Shown piece by piece: positions 41,557 to 51,688 of a stretch of DNA of 64,000 nucleotides. Where the stretch lies: NCBI GenBank assembly GCA_003508835.1, contig PUFA01000223.1:1550001-1614000 (forward strand). The letters run 5' to 3'. Both the position numbers and the translations under genes were made by a program. Position 1 is the first letter of the stretch. Every line of letters starts with the position of its first letter. The notes beneath the pieces are model-generated. The model saw only the letters and a list, made by a program, of their open reading frames with translations, had not been told where the DNA came from and searched no databases. This DNA comes from Eonycteris spelaea (Eukaryota; Chordata; Mammalia; Chiroptera; Pteropodidae).

Positions 41557-43040
41557 TGCCTGTGACGGGCACACAGGTGTACGGCGTAGATGCAACACCA
41601 GGGAAACAGAGTAGTGAGCGGGCTGCAGGTTAAGATGCAAAGTTTAAGGACTCCGCAGCAGCGTTTTAAGGAGCCAGAAGGAGGTGCAGAGGGTGGGGAC
41701 AGACAGGTTAGAAGGAGACTGAGGCAGAAGGCCTCCCGTTCATCGATGACCAAGTATCCTCTCCACCTGTCCAGGCAGCCAGGCCCTGCGCACCTGGCCA
41801 TCCCTGCAATGCCGAGTGGTTCTCGGTCATTCTTCCCTCCCCCTCCTCCATCCACGCTCCATTCTGCACTGGTCATGGAGTGGAGGCAGGGGTGACTCTG
41901 GTGGCCGTTGGCTCCGGTGACCCGGCGTGAAGCACGTTCGTGTGGTTTCCCAGGGATTCATGTTGTCGGTTGCAGGGCATTTACGTGTAACCCTGCATTG
42001 GTTTTTTGTTTGCCTTTGCTATTGTACACTTGTCAGAAAAAGGACAGTGTCTTCCGGGCCGTCTGTCTGCCCCGCCTTCTCTGGGTCCCAGGCAGGGTTT
42101 GCTCCGTCCCTGGAGGACAGTGGGCAGGAAACAGGGACGTCTGAGGAAGGGGAGGAGGCCCAGCTCGGGCCTGCGGGCCTCAGGTGCCGTCTCAGAGGCA
42201 GTCACCAGCAGACAGGGGACAGGGCCATGAGTTAGCACCTCCCTGGTCACCTCTTCCACAGGCTGGCCTCACAGGCAATGCTGATGTATCAGGCCAGTGC
42301 CTGAGTGGGAACCGTGGCTCAGGGCTGTAAAGGCTGCGTAGCACGTGACCTTCTAGACCAGTCTCCAGGGCCGACTTCTGTGACAAATGGGCTGGTCATT
42401 TCAGATCTCATCTTCCGGTCCTTCTGCTTCTCCAGTCCCTCTGCTTCTCCCGCCCCTCAGACCCCGTCTCTGCTCCCTCCTCCCTCCCACCCCACCCCCC
42501 ACAGAGCTGAGTGCATGCAGACGGGCTCCCTTTGTCCCTGTCACCCTGGGGAGCTGGGCAGGAGCCCTGGGGACTCCCGGAGATTTGCAGGCACCGCCCA
42601 CCTCTCAGGGCCATGGGCCGAGCCGTCCCCGGCTTCCACCGCGGAGGTCACTCAACACCCTCGCCTGACTCCCGGAGTCAGTCACGTGCTGGCACGTTCG
42701 CTTGTTCCCCGGAGCTCAGCGAAGCTCCCATTTCTGAGGTTTAAAATCTCCCGCACGTTAGATCAGCTCCCGCCCCGCCACGACTCCGCCTTCCGATGAC
42801 CGGCATTGGGCTTGCTTGTGCCTCACGACCGTCCGCTGACCGTCTGACGTCTGACGGGGCGCCGGTCCCCAGGATCTCTACGGGGTGGGGACAGTGGGGA
42901 GAGGGCAAAAGGGGGCTCCTTTTCTCTGCTGTGCCCCTTCCTGGGGGGGATTCAGGCCTCACGATTCTCCCTGCTCTGCACTAGGTCCTGTCGCCACCGC
43001 CTCATGCATCATAAAGCCCCTGTGCCCATCTCCTGTCCCA
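41557..43040. other. Unique sequence without recognisable gene
   Basis: Mixed GC-rich sequence. Open frames up to 164 codons have no domains. No repeat is confidently assigned. Confidence 0.35.
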
Positions 43041-43330
43041 GCGGAGGCGGGGTCAGTGTGGGGGCGCGAGGCCCCCTCGGGCGTCCACCGCCCCGGGCGC
43101 TTCGGGCTCCAGCGGGAAGCTCGGCCGGCGTCTTGACGGAGCTCCAGCCTGAGTGGGGCCCGGGGAGGGGTTAGGGAGGCCCCGTCCCTCCCGAGGGCAC
43201 TGCGGGGGCCCGGGGCCGCGGGCGGCCTCGCCCACGCCGGACGTGTTTGCGGAGAAGGCTGGCGCGCGTCCTGCTCGGGCGGTGGCGTTCTCTGCCGGCC
43301 CTGCGTGCAGCTGAGCGTGTGGGTCGCTGG
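43040..43330. promoter_or_regulatory. CpG island candidate
   Basis: CpG density is high (ccgccccgggcgcttcgggc, ggccgcgggcggcctcgccc, ggcgcgcgtcctgctcgggc). No TATA box or adjacent splice donor is tied to it. It could be a promoter, an intragenic island, or a GC-rich peak. Confidence 0.4.
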
Positions 43331-43373
43331 TCTTCCCTACGGGTTCTTTGAGTTCTCCCTCCCTTTACCTTCC

Positions 43374-43475
43374 AGCAGATACTCGCTGAGCGCCTAATGC
43401 CCCAGGCTCTCTGCTAGGTTCTGTGCGATTGGAGCGGAAGCCTGCCTGCCCCCGGGGCCCACAAGGGGAGAGACG
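43374..43475 (-). repeat. L2 3' end fragment
   Basis: 'agcagatactcgctgagcgc' followed by 'ccaggctctctgctaggttc' and 'gcctgcctgcccccggggcc' matches antisense L2 ('caaatatttattgagcgcct', 'ccaggcactgttctaggcgc', 'ccctgccctcatggagct'). Clear but GC-shifted. Confidence 0.6.
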
Positions 43476-43959
43476 GGGTGCGTGAGGAACTGCCGCCAAC
43501 CTGCGGGCTGGAGCAGCACAGATATGTCATCCGCGTGGCTCCTGCAGGAACCAGGGAGGGTCCGTCCAGGCCTTTCCCAGATGCTAGAGGCCCCAGCCCT
43601 TGGCTCAGGACCCCCGTCCCCACCGCGAGCAGCACCCTTCCTCCCAGCCCTGGGTCCCTCTGACTCTCTCCACTGTTATGGCCCCGCAGTGGCGTGAGGC
43701 CCGCCTGGACCATGCAGTACCAGCTCCTGCTTTTACGGCCGGCTCATCAGCACACGTGGCTGCCCCTCGCTCTGTGACCTAACACAGTCAACGGTTCCGG
43801 GGATCAGGACGTGAATGGCTTCGAGGGGCCATTATTCTGCCAACAACACAAGTCAACCAACTAGTAAATGCAGTTCCATTCACTGTGACAGGTTTCTCCG
43901 CACGTTAACAGTTACGGGTGTCATGACAGGAGGCCCCAGACAGGATGGCCCTTTGAGGA
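43476..43959. other. Unique sequence up to the next L1
   Basis: GC-rich and unassigned to about 43,780. From there it becomes AT-richer and may already be repeat-derived. Confidence 0.35.
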
Positions 43960-45560
43960 AGAAACACTGTGACCTTTAGGTTAAGATAAAGAGGAGGCAA
44001 TTAGGCAGACAAAGAAGGAAAAGACAGCTAAATCGGACGGAAGAAGACAATCTCCATTGCAAATGACACGAAACTTGAACGGAGAAAGCCACAGACTCAT
44101 CAAAACAACCATTAGAACTAATAAATGAATTCAGCGAAGTTGCAGGATGCAAATCCACACACGGAAATCTATCGTATTTCCAGACACAAACAATGAACCA
44201 TCTGAAGAGGGAATTAAGGAGACAATCTTATTTACAATAGCAACAAAAAGAATAAACCGCTGGGGAACCAGTTTAACTAGGGGGGTGGAAGAGCTCCAGG
44301 CTGCGTGACAAAACACTGATTAAGGGGATTAAAGACGACACAAGGAAGTGGAAACGCGTCCCGGGTGTGCGGGCTGGACGACGCAACACCGTAAAATGTC
44401 CACAGCCCCCACGGCTGCTGGCCGGCGCGGTGCAGCCCCACCCAGGCCCCAGCGGCCCTCGCCACAGAAACAGAGACCCAGCTTCGGGTTCAGGCGGAGC
44501 CACGCACTCCGCGAACAGCCTACAAGGGGATCCAAGCCAGACGCACCCGTGTCTGATTCCCAAACACGTCACAAAGCTGCAGTAATTTGGGAGAATGGTC
44601 TCTTCAGCAAACGGTGTCGGAAAAGCTGCGTTTCCACACGCAAGAGAATGAAATCGGGCCCTTATCCGACACCGCGCACAAAAGCCGGCTTGGAAGGAAT
44701 CGAGGATGGAGAGTTGGGCCTGACGGTGAAAGCCCTGGCTGACAGACACACAGAGGGCCGCAGGATGCTGCCCTTGGCACTGACAGTTTGGCTGTAACGC
44801 CACATGCACGGGCCACGAAAGCAAAAACAGGCACGCGGGACCATGTCAGAGCAAAAAGCTTCGAGAAAGAAACAACCCAGAGAGACAGGACAGGCTATGG
44901 GACAGGAGGACACACCTGCGAGCCAGGAGTGTAAGGGTTTACTCTTCAAAACATACAAGGAACTAATAATCCGGTAGCAAAAAAACAAAAACAAATGAAC
45001 AAACAAAACCCATAAATAACTAGATTAAATACGGTCAAAGGATCCGAGTAGACATTTCTCCCGTGAAGACTTACAGACGGCCAGCAGATCCATCACTGAC
45101 CATCAGGGAGACGCAAATCAAAGCCACTTGAGACGTCGCCTTGCGGCTGCTAGTTAGACTAATACCCCCGTCCCCTGTCCCCAAGGGACACGTGCTGACG
45201 AGGGTGTGGATGAAGGCAGCCCTCATGCCCTGCCGGCCGGGCTGTGACAGGCAGGGCCACCGGAGACAGCAGGAGGCTCCTCGGAAAATGAAACCACCTT
45301 CTGGGTGTTTATCCGAAAGAAGTGAGATGGTATCCTGAAGAGACGCCTGACCCCACACTCACCGTGACCTCGTTCACGGCAGGCGAGGTCGGGGAGGGCC
45401 TGAGCGCCACCGAGAGGTGCGTGGGCGAGGAAACGGATCCCTCTGCTCAGCGGAGCAGGACTTGGCCGCAGGGAGGAGGGGTGCCCTCGGACACGAGCTA
45501 GAGGGACCCTGAGGACACCGTGCTACAGGAGTAAGTTAGACACGCGTGACCACTTCCGTG
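43960..45560 (+). mobile_element. LINE-1 ORF2 remnant, plus strand, strongly GC-shifted
   Basis: The order of L1 ORF2 is preserved: 'gaactaataaatgaattcag', 'cgaagttgcaggatgcaaat', 'caatcttatttacaatagca', 'caaaaagaataaaccgctgg', 'gtaaaatgtccacagccccc', 'aaagctgcagtaatttggga', 'gaccctgaggacaccgtgct'. 'gcaaatgacacga' at about 44,059 corresponds to the reverse-transcriptase catalytic FADD region. The left 300 bp keep an L1-like A-rich composition, while 44,330-45,560 has replaced many A/T positions with G/C. No open ORF remains. Confidence 0.8.
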
Positions 45561-45891
45561 AGCTGTCCCCAACGCTCACCCACAGGAGCAGGAGGCGCGG
45601 GGTGGCCGGGCTATGGGGGCGCCGATGGCCAATGGGTCTGTCGTTCTGGCAGTGCCAGGGGACAGCCCAGAGGTGTGGGCAGGTCCTGTGTCACCACGCC
45701 AGCCACCACCACCATGCCACGCCGCATGCCCGAGAGCGCTCGGAGGGCAGTCCCACGCTGGCCGCTGAGCCACATACAGAAGACGGGCAGGCAGCCCCTC
45801 CTCCGCCCCAGGGACACTGGTGGAGGGGTCTCGGGCTGCTGGGCCTGGGCGTCCAGAGTGTGCCGGGCGTCCAGGCGCTGAGAACCTGCGA
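45561..45891. other. GC-rich unique spacer
   Basis: Overlapping open frames only; nothing is recognised. Confidence 0.35.
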
Positions 45892-45989
45892 TGTGTGTGT
45901 GTGGTGTGTGCGGTATATGCGCAGTGTGTGTGTTGTGTGTGTGTTATTTGGTGTGTGCGTGTGTGTGCGTGTGTGTGTGTGTGTGTGGT
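45892..45989. repeat. (TG)n microsatellite
   Basis: About 100 bp of TG repeats with tgcg, tattt and ggtat interruptions; the purest stretch is at 45,956-45,986. Probably length-variable. Confidence 0.9.
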
Positions 45990-46389
45990 GGCTCCTGAGA
46001 CCTGGCTTGTAGATCTGAGCCCGGGTGAGCCGCACACCACGAGGATCCCGCACGGCGACCTGGGAGGCGCGGGCTGGGACCCGGAGCCTGGCCTGGACTC
46101 AGCAGCTTCAAGGGCTCCCGGCCAACACCCAGCAGGCTGCTGGGTCGGCCACTCACGGAGCCGGGGCTGCACCCCGGGGTGTGTGGGCCGCACGCGTGGG
46201 TGGCGGGGTGAGGAGGGATGGCTGGGGCTGGTCCTTGTGATGGTCACCACGTGGAGGCGGGCGGCTTGGCCTGGGACGGGAGTGGCGGGGGCGCCGCGGG
46301 CCCTGAGTCTCTGCCGCGGACCGCAGAGTGTGGCCCTTTTCCTCTAGGACACCCACGTGGGGGCCTCAAGACCGCTCTCCACTGAGCGC
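45990..46389. other. GC-rich unique spacer
   Basis: Nothing is recognised apart from overlapping GC-driven open frames. Confidence 0.35.
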
Positions 46390-46690
46390 TTTGTTTGTTC
46401 GTTTTTAAAAGCATTTCATTAAAAAAGTGTTTTTCCAATTACAGTTGACTCGATACAGCTGAGTCTCAGCTGGATGGCACAGTGGTCAGACGTTACAGGC
46501 CTTGTGAGGGATCCGCCCCCCGCCCCCCGTAAGTCTGGCACCCCCCAGCACCGCACAGGTGTCGTGATATTGCTGTGTTCTCTGAGCCGCACTGCACACC
46601 CCGTGACTCCTCTGTGACTGCCAGTTTGTCCTTCCCGGCCCCCTCCCAGCCGGCAGCCATCAGTTTGTTCTGTTTAAAGCATTTTCGATT
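46390..46690 (-). mobile_element. LINE-1 3'UTR fragment, GC-shifted
   Basis: 'tttccaattacagttgactc', 'ggcacagtggtcagacgtta', 'cccccgtaagtctggcaccc', 'caggtgtcgtgatattgctg', 'gtgactgccagtttgtcctt' and 'agccatcagtttgttctgtt' follow the antisense L1 3'UTR ('attacagttgacatacaata', 'catagtgattagacatttat', 'cccgataagtctagtaccca', 'gttattacaatattattgac'). I associate this 3'UTR with bats. Up to 46,880 the sequence may continue as old L1. Confidence 0.7.
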
Positions 46691-47348
46691 TTCAGACCGT
46701 TTTTCCCCGGAGATTCAAGTTGTCCATGTTTCCTAGTCAACCAGAATGTCCAGCGATGGACAGTCCACCCCGTGGGGTCTACACACACGTGGTACTTGGT
46801 TTATTGGTCCCAATGCTCCTGGTCCTGAATAAACCGTGGACCTTTGGCAGACTTACACAGAAGTAATGGATAGTCAGCTCAGGTAGTAAGTTCCCACAAC
46901 AATTAATGACACATCGAAAGCCCTTTCTGGATGACGTTCACACAGCGTTTCCGTGGGCACGGAGCCAAGCCCTCGCAAAGCCAGGCGAGCTGGTCGGACC
47001 CGTCTGGCCTGACAGGAGACACCAGGGGCCTTGTCGATGTTCAGGCCGCGAGACTGGAGAGCATCCAGCTAACGCCCACTTCACAGGTGCGAAGGCGAGC
47101 CGGACGCAGGGGTGACCACCCGCCCCTGAGCTGGACGCAGGGCGGGGCCTGGCCACTTCTGACCTGGGCAGGTCGGAGGACCGCGTTTCCTCGGGCTCCT
47201 TAGCCGGGAGGTGAACTCCAGGGAGGCCGGCCCCACCCTTCGCGTGTGCCGCTGCGTGTGCCCAGCCGTGGCACGCTGTACACGTCACTGAAAACGCAGG
47301 CTGAGTGAAGCGGGGATGAGAACTCTCCTGCTCGGCACGTTTCCCCAC
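46691..47348. other. Mixed sequence without recognisable gene
   Basis: 46,690-46,910 is AT-richer and may be old repeat. The remainder is GC-rich unique sequence. Confidence 0.35.
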
Positions 47349-47350
47349 AG

Positions 47351-47451
47351 CAGGTGGGCTATGCTTTCTCGAACCACCTGCTTAGAGCAATTGGTGCTCG
47401 CAGTGACCCATACTCAATGTGCGAGGAATGGCTGGGCCGTCCCCAGATCCG
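47351..47451 (+). CDS. Weak plus-strand exon candidate (101 nt)
   Basis: A good acceptor (gcacgtttccccacag|cagg at 47,350/47,351) and a strong donor (atccg|gtaagtggg at 47,451/47,452) bracket an open frame reading QVGYAFSNHLLRAIGARS, then DPYSMCEEWLGRPQI. The exon begins inside a 9-bp-stem hairpin (47,349-47,382). The opposite strand is also open over the same bases, and at most one can be real. No family is recognised. Confidence 0.2.
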
Positions 47452-47598
47452 GTAAGTGGGACAAAAGCCAAAGAGCCCCCCCTCAGACAGCACCGATGCC
47501 CTTGCCGCTTCCCGGATCATATCAAGGTCAGCGATTCGTTTAAAGAATCCCAAAGGGCGTCTGACCTCAATTTTTATAATTTCCTCACTGAAATGCAA
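47366..47598 (-). CDS. Weak minus-strand exon candidate
   Basis: A 79-codon frame with balanced, charged composition (start MHFSEEIIKIEVRRPLGFF, later KRIADLDMIREAARA, then FGFCPTYRIWGRP) ends in TAG. A pyrimidine-rich acceptor (ttcctcttgcatttcag) precedes the EEIIK codons, at about 47,590, so it might be a terminal exon. It overlaps the plus-strand candidate, and I recognise no domain. Open frames of this length do arise by chance at this GC content. Confidence 0.2.
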
Positions 47599-47599
47599 G

Positions 47600-48839
47600 A
47601 GGAACTTCCTAGCTGTTCCCTATTATCCCTTCGTTGCTCAGAAAAGTTAAAGTTTAAATGGCAATTCTCTCTAGAATTTAATATCTGTTCCCAAACATTC
47701 TCGGTTTAATTGCTAACTGATTCTTCAGAAAATTGAGTCGCTACATCACGTTGTTTCCACGCACCGACGGCCTGGGAAAGTTGGCAGAGGCCCCACGGAA
47801 GTGAACCCCGTCTGCGTCTCAAGCTGTGAGTGCTTTATTAGAAAAGTTCCTGGCGGAGATTTGCCTTCCTTTTAATTTTTGCTCCCGTTTCAGGTTTCTA
47901 TCCGAAAGCCCTGAGTCGGATCACCATAAGCGAAAGCCAGGACTTCGGTGTCGACACGTCTCCCCACTGCCTTCACAGCTGCCCCCGCGCGTCCTTTCGG
48001 ACACGCGAGGGGCCCCCGGGGACGCCGGTGTGGACGAGAGACCGCCGGAGACCCGCACGCCCAGCGTCCGGTCTCGTTCTCCCGAGGGGACACGGAAGTC
48101 CTGGCCTAGTGCTGACTGGCCAGCACCTCCCACACTGGGGTTACATGGAGACACTCAGGTCACCCTCACCCACCCGAGGGTGTTGCCCCCACCCCTGTGT
48201 CATTGGAGAGCCCAGGTCATGACTCGCTGTGACTCTCCCCGGTACTCGCTTTGCCGTGGAGGTGGGGACGCGGTCCCTGCCCACCAAGGACACTACAGCG
48301 TGTGTTCCCCTGGGGAAGACGGTCTCTCAACCCGGACGCGTCCGGGTTTGTGCGGTCTGGAACCTTCTCCACAGACCGGCAGTCTCCCAGGGCTGGGGGC
48401 TGGTGCGCTCGCTATGCATTGTGGGTCCGAAGTCCCCGGCTCCTGGGGGACCCGGAGCGGGCTCGCTGCTCTTTCGGTAGGACAGAGCGCAGTGTCTGCC
48501 CGGACTGGGCTGTGGCGGGTCCGAGTGCGGTGTTTTCTCCTGGGGGAGCCGCTCGGCGGCAGCCGGGGGCTCGCGGCCCGAGCGGCATCTGAGGACAGGG
48601 CTGTGGTGCCGGCTGCTGCTGGAAGCTGAGCGGGGCACTGGCCAGAGCAGCCTGGCCCAGCTCCCGCGTGCGAGTGCGGCGGGGGCCTCCTCACAACATG
48701 GTGAAATGCGGGGTGTGGGGAGGGGACGGAGGGGACAGGGCGCACACCAGTTCTTTATACTCACAACTAATAACGTAATAACACGGGCCCATGTGTACAA
48801 GCCGTCTCAAAGACCCGACACCTGCAGCAGGAATAAGGG
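47600..48839. other. AT-rich patch then GC-rich unique sequence
   Basis: 47,600-47,900 is AT-rich and CpG-poor (gaatttaatatctgttccca, ggtttaattgctaactgatt), like the other candidate regulatory islands. 47,930-48,839 is GC-rich with overlapping frames, including a 267-codon plus-strand frame without a domain. Confidence 0.35.
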
Positions 48840-49130
48840 GCACGGGAAGGAGTAGGCGGGGCTTCGCGAGTGCGCCTGCGCGGGCCGGGTTCGGGGCGCA
48901 GAGCGCAGCCTCCGAGTCGGAGCCGAGGTTTGCAAGGTGCGGGTCTCGGCCTGCAGTGGGCGTGCTGGGCGCAGAGGCCGCCTGAGGCTGCACCGCGCCG
49001 TGCGTCCGCGGGCACGCCAGCGGGGGGGGACCCCATGGGCTCGGCTCCGCCCGCAGGCGCGGCAGGGTGCTCGGCTCAGGACGGCCCACAGAGGCGCCTG
49101 GGTGCTGGGTGCTGGGTAAGGACACGGCAC
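48840..49130. promoter_or_regulatory. CpG-island promoter candidate with NRF1 and Sp1 motifs
   Basis: CpG is dense from about 48,850 to 49,070. GCGCCTGCGC at 48,872-48,881 fits the NRF1 consensus (GCGCNTGCGC), and ggcggggc at 48,856-48,863 is a GC box. NRF1 plus Sp1 in a TATA-less island is typical of housekeeping promoters. Direction is not determined, and I cannot attach an exon confidently. A minus-strand transcript would head towards the candidate exon at 47,366-47,598. Confidence 0.5.
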
Positions 49131-49604
49131 GTGCCTCAGCAGGGCCCTGGCCACGGCCCCACCGCCCATCGCCCATGGCCTCCTTTCCCAGGAGGGGCGA
49201 GGCATGGGCTCATCAAAGGCGACGGAGGCTGCCCATCCTCAGGCCCCGCACCCTCAGGTGAGGAAGAGCCAAGGCTGCTTTTCTGGAATGTTCCCCTCCA
49301 GTCTGCGCCCGGTGTTCAGCCGCAGGTCCCCGCGTGGCTCAGAATGACGGGCGCCAGGGGCGGAGGGCGCCGCTGCCCAGACCACTGTCCGCGCTCAGCG
49401 CTGGGCGGACCGTGGGGTCAGCGGCCTTCAGCCCCTACGGCCAGACCCCGGGCTCCCAGACCCACCAGGTCGCAAGTCCGGTCTGCACTTGTTCACGCAC
49501 GCGCTGCGTCCAAGGCCCGAGTCCACCGCTGCCCCCTCTGTTCGAGGTCTGCGCGCGGTGTCAGTCACCTGTCATCAGCCACGGTCCGAAAATATCAAGG
49601 GGAA
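49131..49604. other. GC-rich unique sequence without recognisable gene
   Basis: Overlapping open frames up to 252 codons without domains; nothing is recognised. Confidence 0.35.
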
Positions 49605-50205
49605 AAATCCGTAGTAAACAATTTCTAAGTTTTAGATTGAGCGCCATTCTGCGTAGTGCGGGGACATCTCACGCCACCGCGCTTGCAGCGTGACTCGCTC
49701 CACGCTGTGTAGCGCCCGCCCGTGAGCCCTCAGCCGCCGTCGCCGCGTCCCCAGCAGCTGCTGCAGTGTCACTTGCTCCCGTCCCGTCTCCCTTCCACGT
49801 AGGAAAGAAAACTCCGGTGTGCCGAGCTGCCGCGGGCAGAACGGCTTCCGTCCGCGAACCTGCGAGAAGGAACGACACGATGCTGGTTCGCTGTCCACGC
49901 CGACGTGGCATGGCACCAGCTCACAGCGTCACGGAGGGCGGGCGTGGTGGGGTGTGACACGTCGGGGACAGAGACCGCATCCACGGGGCTGTCATTACTG
50001 TATGTTGCTATCACCGCCCTATTTCGTCAGTACTTATCGTTATCACCCTCTTACTGCGCCCAGCTTATCAATTAACCGTGATCGTAGGTACGTGTGGCGA
50101 GGAAAAGCATAATGCACGTAGGGTTTGATACCTGTGGCTTCAGGCAGCCACTGGGGGCCCTGGAATGTATCCCTTGCCGACAAGGGGGGCCACCGGACAG
50201 ATTTC
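49605..50205 (+). mobile_element. Tigger-type DNA transposon fossil (internally deleted)
   Basis: The left part (49,610-49,790) follows the 5' region of a Tigger (Tc1/mariner, pogo-like) element: 'agattgagcgccattctgcg', 'tagtgcggggacatctcacg', 'cgctgtgtagcgcccgcccg'. The right part (49,990-50,205) follows the 3' end: 'actgtatgttgctatcaccg', 'cttatcaattaaccgtgatc', 'ggcttcaggcagccactggg', 'ggaatgtatcccttgccgac'. Between them the transposase region is largely missing, so this is a non-autonomous, deleted copy. The subfamily is not certain. Confidence 0.75.
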
Positions 50206-50294
50206 AGAGACGTGGAAAGTGGGGGTGACAGAGTCTGACAAACACACAGATAAACAGGAACCAGGGCCCTCGTTATGCGGCGGTGGGACCCCAC
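50206..50294. other. Spacer between Tigger fossil and candidate exon
   Basis: If the minus-strand exon at 50,295 is real this is the start of its downstream intron, beginning gtgggg. It contains acceptor-like 'tgtgtgtttgtcag' on the minus strand only 60 bp from the donor, which is shorter than usual mammalian introns. Confidence 0.3.
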
Positions 50295-50404
50295 CTTTGC
50301 ACTGCCACATACTCGATAAACTGCCACAGCACAGTGAGACCCATGTACACGGTGACAAACAACTTGACGAACATGGCTAGGGCTGCAATAAAGTAGGTGA
50401 ATGT
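50295..50404 (-). CDS. Candidate exon encoding a membrane segment (110 nt)
   Basis: On the minus strand a textbook acceptor (ctgtttttctcttttctttag) precedes 110 nt that are open in one frame and end at caaag|gtgggg. The translation runs TFTYFIAALAMFVKLF, then VTVYMGLTVLWQFIE, then YVAVQ: about 30 largely hydrophobic residues with aromatic edges, enough for one or two membrane passes. Codons mostly end in C or G, CpG is low, and the frame reaches a stop (TAA) 28 nt past the donor, as expected for an intron. Unlike other open frames here, it is not Pro/Arg/Gly-rich. I recognise no family. It could be an exon of a multi-pass membrane protein or a relic of one. No partner exon was confirmed. Confidence 0.4.
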
Positions 50405-51674
50405 CTAAAGAAAAGAGAAAAACAGTGAGCCGAGGCGGGGGGTGGCTAGCGACCGGGGAGATGGAAAACTGAGGCTGCCGTGGGAGTCCCCCCAAGCCTG
50501 AGGATGAGCAGGGGTGCAGGGCCTGTCAGGGTAGGACCCCGAGGGAACTAAAGTGCTGGTGGCCCCAGGATCCTCAAAGAATCCAGGGCAAAGCTCCGAG
50601 ACAGGCCTCTGCTTCCTGCCCGTGGGGCCCGCAGATCCAGTTCACCGAGTCCATTCAGATTACAGACCAGAACGCACCCGCGTAGCGCAAGGACTTGGGG
50701 TCTGCGTAACAGCCAAGAAAACAAGCAAACCCCGCGGGGCGGAGAGAGGGTGCGATCACTCCGTGTGAGAAGTCTCAAAAATTAAATGAGGTGACGAAAA
50801 AAGGAAACAGAGGTGGTCGCAGGTGGCCAGCAGGTGAGAACCACGGGTCGGGACCCGACTCCAGGGTCTGGTTCTGCCCCTGGCATCCGGGGCCTGCTCT
50901 CCTCTGCTCCCTGGGGACCGGGCACTTGCAGAGTCCCCGGGTGGGTACGCTCGGGCCTTGCCGAGGGAGATGTCAGTGTGTCGGTGTCTGGGACGTCTGC
51001 CCTCGTTGTCCACGGTGTCGTCCAGCCGTGACATCCTGCCAGCCTCACCTTGGCTGGACCCTAAGCCCCGCGGGGCGGACCTGCTTCGCTGCTCCGGACA
51101 CTGTCCACCCCGGCCAGGTCCAGGCACCCCTCCCTGTCACGTGCAGTGGTGCGGTGCTCTGTTCACCGGGCACGGCAGCCGCCTGGGCACAGGCTGTCCC
51201 CACAGCCCGCTCCGCGGACTCTTCCCCACGGGGGCCTTTCGGACCTCCTCCCCTACCGACGTCTGCAGGTGGCTTCTCACGTGGAGACTGCAGATTCTCC
51301 CTCCTGTCACCATTCGGAGAAGGACCACGCAGGGTCCCCACACTGACGCCGGGGACTCTGACGGTGGTTCTGAGTGGAGCGCAGAGGAGACTGGGGCAGG
51401 AGGGCCCCGCCCTTCACCTCAGGCCTGACCCCTCCTGGGGGGTCCATGGAACGTGACCTTTGCCCCTGTGGTGTGCTGGGTGGGCATTCAGGATGGCCTC
51501 ATGACTTCTGCCGTCCACTCCTGGTGAGGGGGGGAAGCAGGGCGGCGTGTTTCCTACCTGTGAGCCGGGCCCAGGGAGAAGATGCTGAGTCCTTTCCGGG
51601 GCTGCTTTACCTGTGGGGGTGTTCTCCCTTTCTCGCTGTGGTCACTGTGAAGCCACCATGTGTGTCTCCTGTGT
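50405..51674. other. Sequence upstream of the candidate exon, no gene assigned
   Basis: GC-rich unique sequence with overlapping frames up to 221 codons. If the exon at 50,295 is real, this would be intron on the minus strand. Confidence 0.3.
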
Positions 51675-51688
51675 CCCCCCCCCCCCCC
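51675..51688. repeat. C14 homopolymer
   Basis: Fourteen consecutive C residues. The length is likely unreliable owing to slippage. It is followed by an AT-rich patch (51,700-51,850) that I could not assign. Confidence 0.9.

Noticed and set aside
50133..50243. Terminal exon for the membrane-segment exon, with an acceptor at about 50,243 and a TGA near 50,133
   Set aside because: The sequence is the 3' end of a Tigger transposon, and the intron would be only 60 bp. I keep it only as an exonisation possibility.
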